From Linyphia triangularis (taxonomy: Eukaryota > Arthropoda > Arachnida > Araneae > Linyphiidae): DNA of 64,000 nucleotides. The notes beneath the pieces were generated by a model. The model was not told where the DNA came from. It searched no databases and saw only the letters and a program-made list of their open reading frames with translations. Made by a program: the position numbers and the translations under genes. Positions 1 through 10,855 of the stretch are shown here, piece by piece. Within the stretch, counting starts at the first letter, position 1; each line of letters starts with the position of its first letter. The DNA lies in contig OZ021725.1 in the NCBI GenBank assembly GCA_963978545.1, positions 84,862,305 to 84,926,304 on the forward strand. Reading direction: 5' to 3'.

Positions 1-1201
1 CAAACACTGATAACTATTTGCCACTCTGTGTAATGTGTGTGTGCCCGCTGAACTGTAATGGGCAAATGCCGTTGATGGGATAGTGGATAGTGGCTATTCG
101 TCATATTCAACTGTTCGCCTCCTGCAGTGAATGCGCTGACACACAGGATGCTGGCAATCGCTCAGTCTGATTTTGCACCTAGGCAGGGGACGAGGCTCAC
201 TGTTCGACGAATTACCTTGAGAGATAGTCACTTATAAAGAGGTGGAATAGTATGGTTGATAGGAGGTGCTTTTGAAAATTAATTTTTGTTAAATTAAAAA
301 AAAAAAAAGATTTTCCAGCGCAAAAGACCTACACTGCATCTTTAGATGAAGGCATGCGCGGAAGCTGGGGTGCAACCAGACAGTTGTTTGGGGAGGGTTT
401 TTCAAATCAAACACTGTTTGTCCCTGGTTTTTCTGTATAAAAGACAGTATGTCCCAGCGGAACTTTATCATTCCAAACGTGACACCCTCAATATTTTTAT
501 AATTTCTCAGTCTGTGATCTACAAGTGCCAAAAGATGTCAGTGAATTTTGTCTAGTCCAACACCTCAAAACTGATTCCATTAAACAAGCATTCTATATCA
601 GATCTAAGTAGGCAAAAAGTAACTTACAGTAACTTTTTGATGTTACTATAATGTTTCTAAATCCTAATTTTTAAATTTCTTGGGTCTATCATCGCTATAA
701 GTACGAAAAATAGGCCTACTCTGAATGATGGTAACTCTCAAACTTTTTCTTGTGAAATACTGACAATTACTGTTTCTTATTTATTCATTACAAAACTTTA
801 GGATGTAGGAAGTCATGGAAGGAGAGGCTTCTGATATTAATATATCTTCTTCTGAGTGCACGCTTGTGTGAAAGAGACAAACGCAAATTCCTATATGTCC
901 CCGGACAACCTTACTTGAGCCTTGAGTACATGCTGTAGGATGGTGTCCTTCCGCGTCAAGATATAGTTCCGTCTAAATTACAGCTTTTATGATAATATTG
1001 ATAACCTGAGCACATAGTTTTGTATTAAACTTAAATATATGTCGATGACAAAAAGAAAATAAGCACTTTTATGTTTAAATTGTAATTGATATTTTACTTT
1101 TCCAACCACGGATACTGTAAGAGCTTTAACGAATCGGCCATACATCGTTCCAATCAGTCCAATCACGGCGGAGTCACACATCGTTGTAGAGTATTCAATT
1201 A
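1..1201. other. Unassigned AT-rich sequence
   Basis: I see no gene here. The first 260 bases are less AT-rich than the rest but have no long open frame. An A-run lies near 296-308, and the open frames around it on both strands (about 70-80 codons) show no recognisable motif and run into the A-run. Confidence 0.5.
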
Positions 1202-1209
1202 GTTCAAGT

Positions 1210-1900
1210 CAGTGGCGGCTCGTGCACCACAGCCAGTACAGCCGGGCTGCATCTAAATTTATTAGTTCAAAACTAAAATTATTTAGTTTACAATTTTCTA
1301 AAATGAAGATCCATTTCTATGAGGTGAAAACAAAAAAAATTCGATAAACGGCAATCTCCTTGCCTGAATAATTCAAGAGAAAAACCCTCTTCCAATCAAA
1401 GTGATATTCCTCCGAACACAGCAACCGTGTTTCCTAAAAACGTGTTTCGGGCAATCATGTTGCCAAGATAACCAATGGAAAGCAATAGAAGCCTTCCCTC
1501 TACGCAATGTAAGAGCGGTGTTGTCGATCAAGTATTATTTTTAACTTCGGCTTCTTTGAGAATTCGATGAGCTGATTGGCTTAGCATATGAAAATCTGCG
1601 TGGGTGGGGTGAGTGTGTTACCAAAACAAAGCCGTTTTATGACGACATCATTGACTGATTTGCAAGTTTAAAAGAAAGGAGGATTGGTTTTGTTTTCAAA
1701 AAATAAGTTAAGTTTTTTTTCTTCTCATCTTATTCATTTTATAAAAATTGAAAGGAAACTTTGATTTGAGTATAAGTATTGAAAATTATTAAGATTAAAA
1801 ACTTAGCGTTCATGAATGATTGTGAAAAGTGGTGTGTGGGGGGGGGGGGGAGAATCATGTTTCCGGCTGCACTAGCATTTTCGATCACGGACCGCCACTG
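1210..1900. mobile_element. Non-autonomous hAT element, 691 bp
   Basis: The ends are CAGTGGCGGCTCGTG and CACGGACCGCCACTG, 15-bp inverted repeats with two mismatches. They are flanked by a perfect 8-bp direct repeat, GTTCAAGT, at 1202-1209 and 1901-1908. An 8-bp duplication and CAGTGGCGG-type ends are typical of the hAT superfamily. The interior has no transposase motif that I can find and contains a G-run near 1840-1851. It is probably a deletion derivative or MITE mobilised by a related hAT transposase. Confidence 0.85.
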
Positions 1901-1908
1901 GTTCAAGT

Positions 1909-2405
1909 AAGTCCCAATGTAATGTGATCTTAAGGACTAACTATGAGAGAAATTTTTCTTTCGGTCAAACTTTTAAAACTTTCGGTTAAATTTTACGTAC
2001 TCTTACTAATCTTACCGTGACTTTCAAATTGATACATGATACATGTCTGCTATACGTATAGATTCAGTTGATTGAAAATGCATTCCATTTTCCATACTTT
2101 CGGTAGATTTTTTGTTAGGGAACTGATCTCTATGAGACATTGCATTTAACATACTGCATATCTCTTGTTTTATCTGAGAATGTTAATATACAGACGATGG
2201 ATGACAAGAGCCTGTGTATACTCCTCGAACTTTATTAATGTAGTTTAGAAACTAAAATGTTCCTGTACGTTCAACTGACTTCAGGGAATACAGATTTCTA
2301 AACAACTGCAATTAACAATCTTGAAAAAAAAATGTATATATTATTGTTTGTTTGCAATATCTTATTTTGAATTTCTTATGGTTAGCACAACAATAATATT
2401 AAAAA
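1909..2405. other. Unassigned AT-rich sequence
   Basis: No gene, repeat or RNA that I can support. Confidence 0.4.
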
Positions 2406-4545
2406 CTAGGGGTGCGGAGCATTGTACATCTTTAAATTACCCTTAATACTGGTCATTGTATTTTAATTTGCCATGGATTGATGTAAGTTACTGTTTTCGT
2501 TTTAAAATTCTTTTGAATTGAAGAAAAGATAAATTTGGCAATGTTTTTGACATTAATTATTAGATTGGCAAAAAAAAGGGGGGAAACGTCACCAAACTGA
2601 TGGAATTGGGAAAATGTTTTTTCATAAACTAGCTGAATACCCGTGCTTCAAATTTTACCATCTGCAATTTTTTAGCCAGTTGCGTGGTTGCGCGTTACGG
2701 AGATCTGTCATTGGTAGGTCCCAGCTTTTGGCGCTTTGATCAAGGTTCATCACTGCGTTAGCTCACTGAAAACTAATTTAGGTGTAAACTATTAACATTA
2801 GAATCCTCTGTCGAGAAGGAAAAAAAAAAAGATATAGTCCCCGTTATTATAATAATACAACACCCCTTTGAGAATATTTAAACACATGTTTGTGAAAAGT
2901 AGTTTTGGCCTTCTAATTTTACTGATGATGAAATTTTCAGAGCTCTAGGCCTCTTAAAAGTCGCTTTTTATGAAAATACTAGGGGGCTCCGCCCCCTGCT
3001 CGCTGACGCTCGCCAACCCCCTGGATTGCTATGCAATCCCCTTGGCTCGCTTTGCTCGCCTCAAAGTGAAGCATTTAAAATATGCCCTAGCAAAAGCTAT
3101 TTCAGCTACATAAAGTCATGAAACTGAAAACGTTTTGCTATTTATGAAGAGCCAGAATACTTGCCACGTCATTAGCCTACTGCTGTCGAGACGTGTCAAG
3201 CAGGGACAGTGTGGCAACGTAGTAGAAAGTTCTTGGAAAACAACAAAAATAAACAGTATCGTGTATATATTTAAAAAGAGATTGGTTATTTCATTGAACA
3301 ATTAAAATTTACGGGCTGGTTTCTTATGAAGCGCCAAAATAATTAAAGTTGCTTATTGTTGCTTATTGTTGTTGGTTATCGAAATTTCTTAACGAAGCAA
3401 TCATATGTTTGCATGATCTTTTATGCGATACTTAGAAAAAAAAAACCGTGAAATGTCAATTATCTGGCATTCAATCAACAGGAATTTTTTGAAAAACAAA
3501 TTTGGCGAGAAAATTAGCCCTATTTCGCAAAAAGTTTTTTTTTATTTTTTTTTTATCAATTTCGTATGAGATTTTGAAGTTGAGGGGTTGGTTTTATTCG
3601 TTATTTTGATAGTTTTCAATTCGTAATAGCTGAATTTGCACTGATTAGAAATGAATACAGTTTCAGATTTACTGCATAATACCTCTTGGCGACTTTTTGA
3701 AAGTAGACGATTTAGCGCTGAATGCAACCCAGCGACCTCCGGAATATGTTCCAGCAGATAACTTTTCCGAAAAGTCTGGTTTATCCGGAATTCTAATTCA
3801 AAAGAAATGTACACATCTTGGATCTATTTATTCTTGCATCACCATAACTATTAAATCAATACGTTTTAAATAGCCAATTTCTATCTGTAGACTGTAATAA
3901 GAAAAACAAAATATAGCGAATCCAAGTTGTTGCTGTTGCCAGAAGTATTAATCAAATTTCAAACGATATATTGTGATTGGTTGGATTGCTAAATTTGAAA
4001 ATTCATGCATAAAGTACATTTAGAAGATTTGTGATCGGATGTTTGAAGTCGTTGCCATTCTGCTCACAGAAATACAGACGAATTTGGACGTTACGCAAGA
4101 GAATTATATATATAGATATTACGTTATCTTTTCTTGTAAGTGATACCGTAGATAAACTGTAGTTGATAGCTTATGCTAAAGGAAAGAGAACTCGATGTTA
4201 AAGATATTCTTTTTTCACCAAAAATTTTTCAAAAACTTTTTACCTTATGAGCATGAGCAATGTTGACAAAAAACTTAATGAGAGGTGCCACGGCCACCAA
4301 TAACTCCTATACCAAAGGTGCACGAGTTACCATCGTAGGTCGTAACGTACTATCGTATAGCATCGTAGGTCACTTCGTTCGGGAGTTATGCTGACTACGG
4401 ACAGACACACACATTTTTTCTTGACCTTTCTTTTTTTTTTAAACTTAACTCGTTCCTAAACAAGTAGAAATGCAAAAATATTTTTTTTTTCACCAATTGC
4501 AATACTTTCCTATTTTAATACATGGGTAATCGAAAATAATGACAA
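2406..4545 (-). mobile_element. Helitron-like repeat family A, copy 1 (split by family E)
   Basis: It begins CTAGGGGTGCGGAGCATTG on the + strand. Read on the minus strand it ends CCCCTAG followed by T, as Helitron 3' ends do. The body stops at 2628 and resumes after 4116 with the family sequence (GAGCATGAGC..., GGGAGTTATGCTGAC near 4383, ACATGGGTAAT near 4521). It is non-coding. The interruption is the family E element at 2629-4116. Confidence 0.65.
2629..4116 (-). mobile_element. Helitron-like element family E, copy 1, 1488 bp
   Basis: On the minus strand it begins TCTATATATATAATTC and ends GGGTATTCAGCTAG. It sits between A and T of the family A sequence (AATA^TTTA) with no target duplication. 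TC...CTAG ends and an A^T target without duplication are Helitron hallmarks. The interior contains GC-richer short repeats near 2985-3070 (CTCCGCCCC, GCTCGC) and no helicase gene, so it is non-autonomous. The small open frames inside (3116-3301 and 3542-3814, minus) show no motif. Confidence 0.7.
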
Positions 4546-5188
4546 CTTCTAAAAGAGCTCTAATTATCGGGTTGTATAGATTTGAGCATTGTTTGAAGTT
4601 GGCATATATTATCTTTGGCAAAAGGTTGCAATAAAGTCGTATAAAGTTATAAAAAGAGAAAAGAACCAATGGTTATAACAATAAAAAAAAAATCCCATAC
4701 ATATCTCTTCCAAAGAATTCAACAAATGCCAGTGAAAATTTCCCCTAGCTCCCGGTTCAGTACTCAAACACAGTTTGAAACAAAACAATAACATTGTTGA
4801 ACATGGTTACCGGCTTGTCTCATTTGAATTCAGATGGTGACCGGGCTATTTCCCACCCGCGGTGTTGTTTAATTGGACACTTACACTCACGCGGCGTTCA
4901 TCTTTGTAACGTAATTTAACATCTTCGAGTGATAGAATAAACTCACATTGAAGATCTATATCAGGAAAGTAGACGTTGATGTTATTTTGAAACAAGAAAG
5001 TGGTATCGCACCGGATGTCAGTTTCAAGTGTCATTGTTAACAATTTTGAAATTGTATTTATTTTGTTGCGAAAAGAAAGAAACATAAGAAAATTAGCATT
5101 CAGTTTGGTTCTTTTTTTTAATTCTTTTATACCGTAATTAATTTTTTTTATCTATTTTAATTTATAATTTTTTTTTAGAGAAAGTCCT
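4546..5188. other. Unassigned sequence
   Basis: It holds two short minus-strand open frames (61 and 79 codons) without recognisable motifs. No repeat boundary is evident. Confidence 0.35.
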
Positions 5189-5589
5189 AGTAATGATGAT
5201 TACCTATACCCACTACGTTACTTTCTTCTAGTTCAGTTCATTTAGAAACTACTTTTTATAAAACCTTGAAATTTGGTGAGTTGGTACGAAAAAGATCACT
5301 TAATGAAATGACGTAAATTGTTTTCATTTTATGTCTATCTATTATAAATTAAAACTAAAATAGCAAAAGACAAAACCAGATGGAGCCACTGTATACGCAT
5401 TGACGTAAAGGATTTCAAATATGAAATAAAATATATTAGGCACCGTTTTTGAGTTTTTAATTTAAGTTATGTCATTAAGTGATCAATTTCGTACCTACTC
5501 CCCAAATGCTGAGGGTTTTTGCAAAGTAGTTTCTAAATACACTGGTCTAGAAGATTGCAACATAGCGAATACAGGGAATGATCCTCACT
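5189..5589. repeat. Inverted-repeat element family D, copy 1
   Basis: The outer parts are inverted copies of each other. TTCATTTAGAAACTAC near 5238 is matched on the other strand by GTAGTTTCTAAATACACTGG near 5525, and the ends near 5189 and 5589 pair as well. The middle is AT-rich and non-coding. The same sequence recurs at 20084-26262, where it is split by two insertions. It is probably a fold-back or MITE-type element; the superfamily is not clear. Confidence 0.65.
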
Positions 5590-6928
5590 AAGAATTCCTT
5601 TTGAATGGAGGTAAATATTTTTTTTAAATAAGATTTATCGTGGACCAACGAATAGAAAACAAATTCCTTAGCTAAAATGCTTATTCTATTGCTGAGAGAT
5701 ATAAGAGTTCTTAGGTTTTTTTCATTTTAAAATGCGGATTTTCTCCTTTCTAGATTGCTGTCATATGCTCATTTTTGGTCTCTATTGCATGGGATGATTT
5801 GTTGACAGCAAATTTGAACTGTTAAAAGAAGCCGATAAAAAGGAAATGATATGCTCATTAAATTTTAGAAATAAAATAAATAAATAAAAAAAAATACTTT
5901 TCACCAGCATATACCTGCAATGAAAACATTAAATAACTTCTATCGATTTTCCGCAAACATTATAGTCCTTACACTAAATATTGTGTATACATATTACCAC
6001 ATACTCCCACGTTTTATAGTCATCTTTCAAACTATTTCAACTACATCTACTATGTTTCGGGAGAATTGTTTTAATAAATCGAACTTGTAAGTTTTTCCTA
6101 TATTCCTGATATATTCTTCACTGGTATTATATCACGAACCGAAAGTGGTGAAAACTGCACTAATGCTCATGAGAATGTTTAGAAAAGATTAGCTACAATT
6201 TTCAAACAAGATACACAATACAAGAACTTGAAATTTTAAACATAATCAGTTTAGACCTGTTAGTTGTGATTCTGATAAATATAATGCTAAAATTGTAATT
6301 AGTTTTTGTAATTAATTGTTTTGTTTAATTTCTTAAAGTTTCTTTATAAAGTGACTTCCAATAAGTAGGATTCCAAAATTTTAAACTCTAGTCGTTCTGG
6401 TCTTCTAATTTTGTTTTTCACAAACAGGATGCTAAAATATTCTCAAAGAAGATTGGGGAAGTGGATAGTAAAATTATTTAACAGGGAATTTTTTTTTTGT
6501 GTCCCATTTGGGGGCTATAATATTAAGGGCTTGCATAGCAATTAAACTTTTAGGGAATGAAGCCAGCTTATACTTTTGCAGCAATGAACCGTTTAACGAG
6601 CGGAGCGAGCCTGTGGTTGACTGCAATACACAAAGGTGTTTCATTTTTTCAAAGATGTGATTTTCTCAGTGATGTACGTTATATATACATGCTTAATTTA
6701 AAGAAGATTCGATAATATTTATGGGTTGGACTCATTGATCACTTTCATCTCAAACTAGTGAAATTTCTAATATTGAAGTGCTTTGTACTAATGGGTTTCT
6801 CATGTAATTCTTCCCTTGGTATGAAATCATATACAGATGTTGGATGTAGAATGTCCTATTGAAATAATTCTAGAAGAACGAGTAAAAATGGTAAACTACA
6901 TTAAAATGTTCTAAAAGACAGAAGTCAT
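5590..6928. other. Unassigned, partly family E-like
   Basis: It is mostly AT-rich with no gene. GC-richer patches near 6510-6620 (GCGGAGCGAGCCTG) resemble the short GCTCGC-type repeats inside family E. Confidence 0.35.
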
Positions 6929-6941
6929 CCAAAAGAAGACT

Positions 6942-7123
6942 GCCAACCTGATGGTTGTGGGGTTAGCGTTCTGACTTCGTATGCCAAAGATGCCGGGTTC
7001 AAATCCTGGGTTAGGCATGGATGTTCGTTGTGGTTCGGAATCCACGTTAAGCTGTAGGTCCCGGTCCTGATTAGCCGTTATTGTGTACAAAAATAAGTCG
7101 TTGAGCGTACAAACAAAACAAAA
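6942..7123 (+). mobile_element. tRNA-derived SINE, family 2
   Basis: The head resembles a tRNA: an A-box-like GGGGTTAGCGTTCTG near 6959 and a B-box-like GGGTTCAAATCCTGGG near 6997. A tRNA-unrelated body follows and a short A/C-rich tail, ACAAACAAAACAAAA. A perfect 13-bp duplication, CCAAAAGAAGACT, flanks it at 6929-6941 and 7124-7136, as expected for LINE-mediated retroposition. A second copy lies reversed at 29705-29882. It is a retroposon and not a functional tRNA gene, because the acceptor stem and full cloverleaf are not kept. Confidence 0.88.
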
Positions 7124-7136
7124 CCAAAAGAAGACT

Positions 7137-8137
7137 ACAAAGAGTTATTCCAATTCTCACTCCTGTACCTCGGAGGTTAGTCTAAAAATGACTTCAGTTT
7201 CAGGATCCCAGGGGCTCTGCATCAAGCCAGGTGGATGGCAAAGGCATTATATGCATACACCTTTCAACGAGCAAAGGGAGCTTGTTCTTACTTATTAACA
7301 ATGACACTTTTAGCAAGCGAAGCGAGCTTTGCGTTTACCTAACATTCAACCTCTCATCCAACCAACATGACTATTTCGCGAAGTCATAGGGGCCAACTTT
7401 TTACTTTTACCAAGGGGGCAAGACTCGGTGGATAAACTGTAGGGGGGGGGGGAGGAATGACAGCACATTTTAATAATTCTAAGTAATTTTCCAATATTTC
7501 TGAAATTTTGTGGTTTTTACATAATACAGTAGAAACAATTAAGCAAAAAAAAGTCAAATATAAAAAACAATTAAAAACATATTTACTTGTAATTATAAGT
7601 ATCTAGGAAAAAGACATTTTTACAGATTTTTGGAGCGGGGGCGAAATTATATCTTTCTCCCCGCTGTTGGAGGAGCACGGGGGAAAAATTGCCCCTTTGC
7701 CCCCGTGTAGTTGGCATCTATGCGCGAAGGGTCAAAAGCTGGAACCTATACACCAGCGTTCGCCACTAACTTTGAGAGGCGGGCCGTATGACTTATTTTG
7801 GAGCTTTTCGCTGGCCAGATACACCAAAATATGTATATTTACTTACTATTGATTAAAAAATCTGTATAGATTTTCTGAAAACTGGAGAAAATTTTGATTT
7901 TTTTTTTACCTTAATAAAATTACAACTAATGTTGTATTTTTTTTTTTTTTTTTAAATAATTAAAAAAAAAATAATAATAATAGTTTTCATTATTAGTAAA
8001 TCAAAGTAAATTAAAAAAGAAGTAAATCTTTGTTTCACCGTGACAATGCGACTTGACTTAACTTTTAATAAAAGTATATAAACTGTAATTCCAGATTACG
8101 CCGTTTTAGTCGATATCAATTGTGAGACGATGACAGC
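7137..8137. other. Unassigned, family E-like patches
   Basis: There is no gene. Short GC-rich patches near 7310-7335 (GCAAGCGAAGCGAGC) and 7630-7710 resemble family E interior. A G-run lies at 7441-7451 and T- and A-runs near 7937-7975. The 7667-7852 open frame looks like chance reading through this patch. Confidence 0.35.
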
Positions 8138-8707
8138 GAGGCCATCGTAAAACCTCTCTTTTTCCCTCTTTAGTTGATCGGGCCAGACCATAGCTTTCGT
8201 GACGTCACAACTTCAACTCTCGCTAATACCATTTCAGATAAGGGAGAATAGAGAGGGATGGGACTTTTTTTACAAAAATATTTCATGTATACTATTTTCT
8301 ACCGTTACAGCATTGAAACATTAAGAATAACATATTCAAACATTTTTACTCACTTGAAAAATATAAATATGATGGTAATTAATAATATATTATTTTTATA
8401 GGTAAATTAAAATAGTAAGAAAAATGTCCTATCCCTTATGCGAGGGACGAATTGGACATGTTTTATAAAGCTAAAATTCACACATAATTTTTACAAATAT
8501 GAAAAAGTTAATGTTTCACTTTTGTTCCTAAAGTTTATTATGTATTATAACATTTATTTAACCTAACATTAGAGAAATCTTAATAAAAAAAATAGGTAGT
8601 GCAGTTACAAACTTTTGTGGATGCAACATGACAATTTTTTTTTTTTCCCTTACACACTTGGCTTGAATACTTTGTTCTATTTCTTATACAATTCAATTAC
8701 TGCTAAT

Positions 8708-8800
8708 CAAATTGCTAATTCATAAAAATCTACACAATCAAACTGCTAATTCATAAAAATCTACACAATCAAACTGCTAATTCATAAAAATTATTTATTG
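8708..8800. repeat. 31-bp tandem repeat, three copies
   Basis: The unit contains CTGCTAATTCATAAAAATC and begins near 8708, 8739 and 8770. The copies are almost identical, so the expansion is recent. Confidence 0.8.
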
Positions 8801-9379
8801 GGTCTACAAAATATTTTTGTATGAGCAATCTTAAAATATAATAATAATTAAGAGCACAAAGTTAGACCTTAAACAGCCAAAAAACAGATATTAAAATATG
8901 AATATTAAAAATATTTGAAATCCCGACTGAGTTTCTTCGTCAGAGGGCTTGAATCCAACAATTATTATTTTCAAACGATGCGTTTCACAAATGCGATTGA
9001 TATAATATATCAATCACATTCAAGCCCCTGCGCATCCAACCGGATAGACAAGAAGTCAAAAATATTCATAAATACTAAAACGAAACGTACCTTGTAAACC
9101 AAACTGAACAAAATAGCTGTCTTCCTAAGTTTAATGTTCACGTTGATTCAAGATGAACCCTGTCCAGCACCAAGAGTTTAAGTATTGAAAAACATAATTC
9201 CCTAAATTGCCCCGCATAAAACATTTAAAACTTCACTGCCATCTATGTTCCACGAAAAAATGAAAAAAAAATTATAATAAAATATTTAAACCAGTTAGGG
9301 CTATTTAACTGGATTTCAATATCGCCCGAAGAATGGAATCGGAAACCAAAATTTTTTTTCAAAAAGACGAAAATTCAAA

Positions 9380-10330
9380 AATATTTAGTAAATTCATTTT
9401 TTCTCAAATTGTCCCTAAAAATTCCAAAAGCCAAATTAAAGTCCGTAGCATTATTGCAAATACTCTTAATTTTATTTAGTTGTGTATAATAAATATTTCT
9501 AAAAATCTTGAAATTGCTATTAAAATTCGAAAGACAAATAACTTCAAAATTAAAATCCTATCTTTTGTCATAAACCCCAATATAATGAATTATGAATTAT
9601 CTCTAAATTTAAATCGAGATACTGAACTCTCTTGTAATTATTATTATTATTATTACTATTATTATTATTTTAAATCAAATCATTCAGGTACATCTCTATA
9701 ATTTTGTCCAAATCATTGCAATTAAAAATAATTAAGTCATCAATATATCTAAAAGCTTCAATGTTATTATATTCTAGAAATCTCCTTTCGAGTGAATAAT
9801 AATCGGCAAAGTAGCTAGAAAAGCTATTTCCCTTTAGGAATTCCTTTAGTTTGTCTATAAAAATGGTTTCCATTAAATAAATTATTTTCAAAACTATTAA
9901 ATTAGCTAAACTCTAACAATTCTATCTTATTTAAATCGGAGTCTAAAAAAATTTATCAAAAATATCAGAGCAAGTATTACTTTAATCATCATGTGGTATA
10001 CTATGATTGTGGTATACCCATAAATTCTCGAAATCAAATGTATGAACAAACTCGATATTGTTATTATTGATAAAATCCAAAATCTCATTATTTTTAATCA
10101 AGAAATGATTTTCAAACATCTTTCTACCTTGTCCAAAACAAGTTTTAAAAATCTAAAAAAAATTCTTACATAATTATTGTAACAATTTGTAGAGCAAGTT
10201 ACGAAACGAAATTTCAAAGCAGATTTATGAAATTTAACTGAGGGAAAAAGATAAGGATATTTCATGCATGAAATCTTAAACTTAAATATATATATTCCTT
10301 CCTTATATGGCCAATTCCTTTTTTGTCAAA
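9380..10330 (-). pseudogene. Reverse-transcriptase fossil, class uncertain
   Basis: Conceptual translation across several frames gives the order of an RT domain. A KFHKSALKFR-like segment lies near 10215-10250 (compare the PK-x-HK-x-R region of RTs). TFDFENLW followed by SIPHDD lies near 9990-10050 and resembles the first catalytic aspartate region. GNSFSSYFAD lies near 9800-9830 and the catalytic box AFRYIDDLIIFN near 9725-9755. YLDLNLEI follows near 9590-9620 and a C-terminal stretch containing SICNNATDFNLAF near 9410-9460. The longest intact frame is only 73 codons (9670-9891). Stops and frameshifts separate the pieces, so it is dead. The FDF...IPH plus RYIDD pattern is not BEL, Gypsy or typical LINE. 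It recalls Penelope-like or related RTs of uncertain class in aquatic invertebrates, but I cannot assign it. It lies between the inverted repeats at 8138 and 10655. Confidence 0.6.
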
Positions 10331-10659
10331 TGAACTTTAACATAAGTATCGTTTCCTTTATAATCATTAAACATTGAATTTCTAAAATAACTCTTGCAAA
10401 TAATACAAAAATTATTAGTAGTTTTATCCACTAGTGTAATAATTCAAATTGGATTATTATAGTGGTGGATAAATTTGATAATAACTTTTACGTTATGTGC
10501 AAGAGTTTTTATGCAATGCATTTTTGGGGGCGAAAAGTCATTGAAGGAAGAATCAAGCCTGGTGGAGTTGAAAGTGTGACGTCATCTGCGAAAACTGTTG
10601 CTGTGGTCTGGCCCGATCAACTAAAGAGAGAAAGAGCGGTTTCACGATGGCCCGATTAC

Positions 10660-10855
10660 AGTCGAAATCGTTCAGTTTGTTTCATGATAGAGTCGATGTC
10701 TTTCGGAGTATTTGATGCAGTTAATTTTAATAAATTGTCCAAATGAGAGAGATTCAGTTAAGTTATGGATGTGTTTATTCTTAATGAAAACCACCTTGCT
10801 GAAAGCTTCTTCATATAGTTTTTTCGAACATGTAGTGGAGAACTGTGTTCTACCT
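10660..10855 (-). pseudogene. hAT transposase C-terminal fragment (ZBED5/FAM200-like type)
   Basis: On the minus strand two overlapping frames read LYEEAFSKVVFIKNKHIHNL and then ESHLDNLLKLTASNTPKDID, ending at a stop near 10661. This matches the hAT dimerisation region (CE-x-x-FS-x-x-K...KS/NK...LT-x-x-HL...DI). A frameshift joins the two parts and nothing upstream is recognisable. The type resembles the domesticated ZBED5/FAM200/GTF2IRD2 group. A related but different part of the same kind of protein occurs at 48297-48785. A GC-rich palindromic block near 10955-10985 just beyond it (GGCCAAATCCGGCCCGCGG) may belong to the same element. Confidence 0.65.

Larger units (their letters stand above)
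8138..10655. repeat. Inverted-repeat pair of about 90 bp enclosing 2.4 kb
   Basis: 8138-8220 and 10563-10655 are inverted copies of each other. They share AGTTGATCGGGCCAGACCA, GGCCATCGT and TGACGTCA within similar spacing, with a few mismatches and small gaps. The interval holds a reverse-transcriptase fossil on the minus strand. This may be one transposon with terminal repeats. Alternatively, the right repeat is the non-coding tail of the hAT remnant next to it (10660-10855) and the left is an inverted stray copy. I could not identify a target duplication. Confidence 0.55.

Noticed and set aside
6955..7012. tRNA gene
   Set aside because: A and B boxes are present but there is no cloverleaf; the SINE body, tail and 13-bp duplication show a retroposon. 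The same applies at 18350, 29830, 42430 and 44075.
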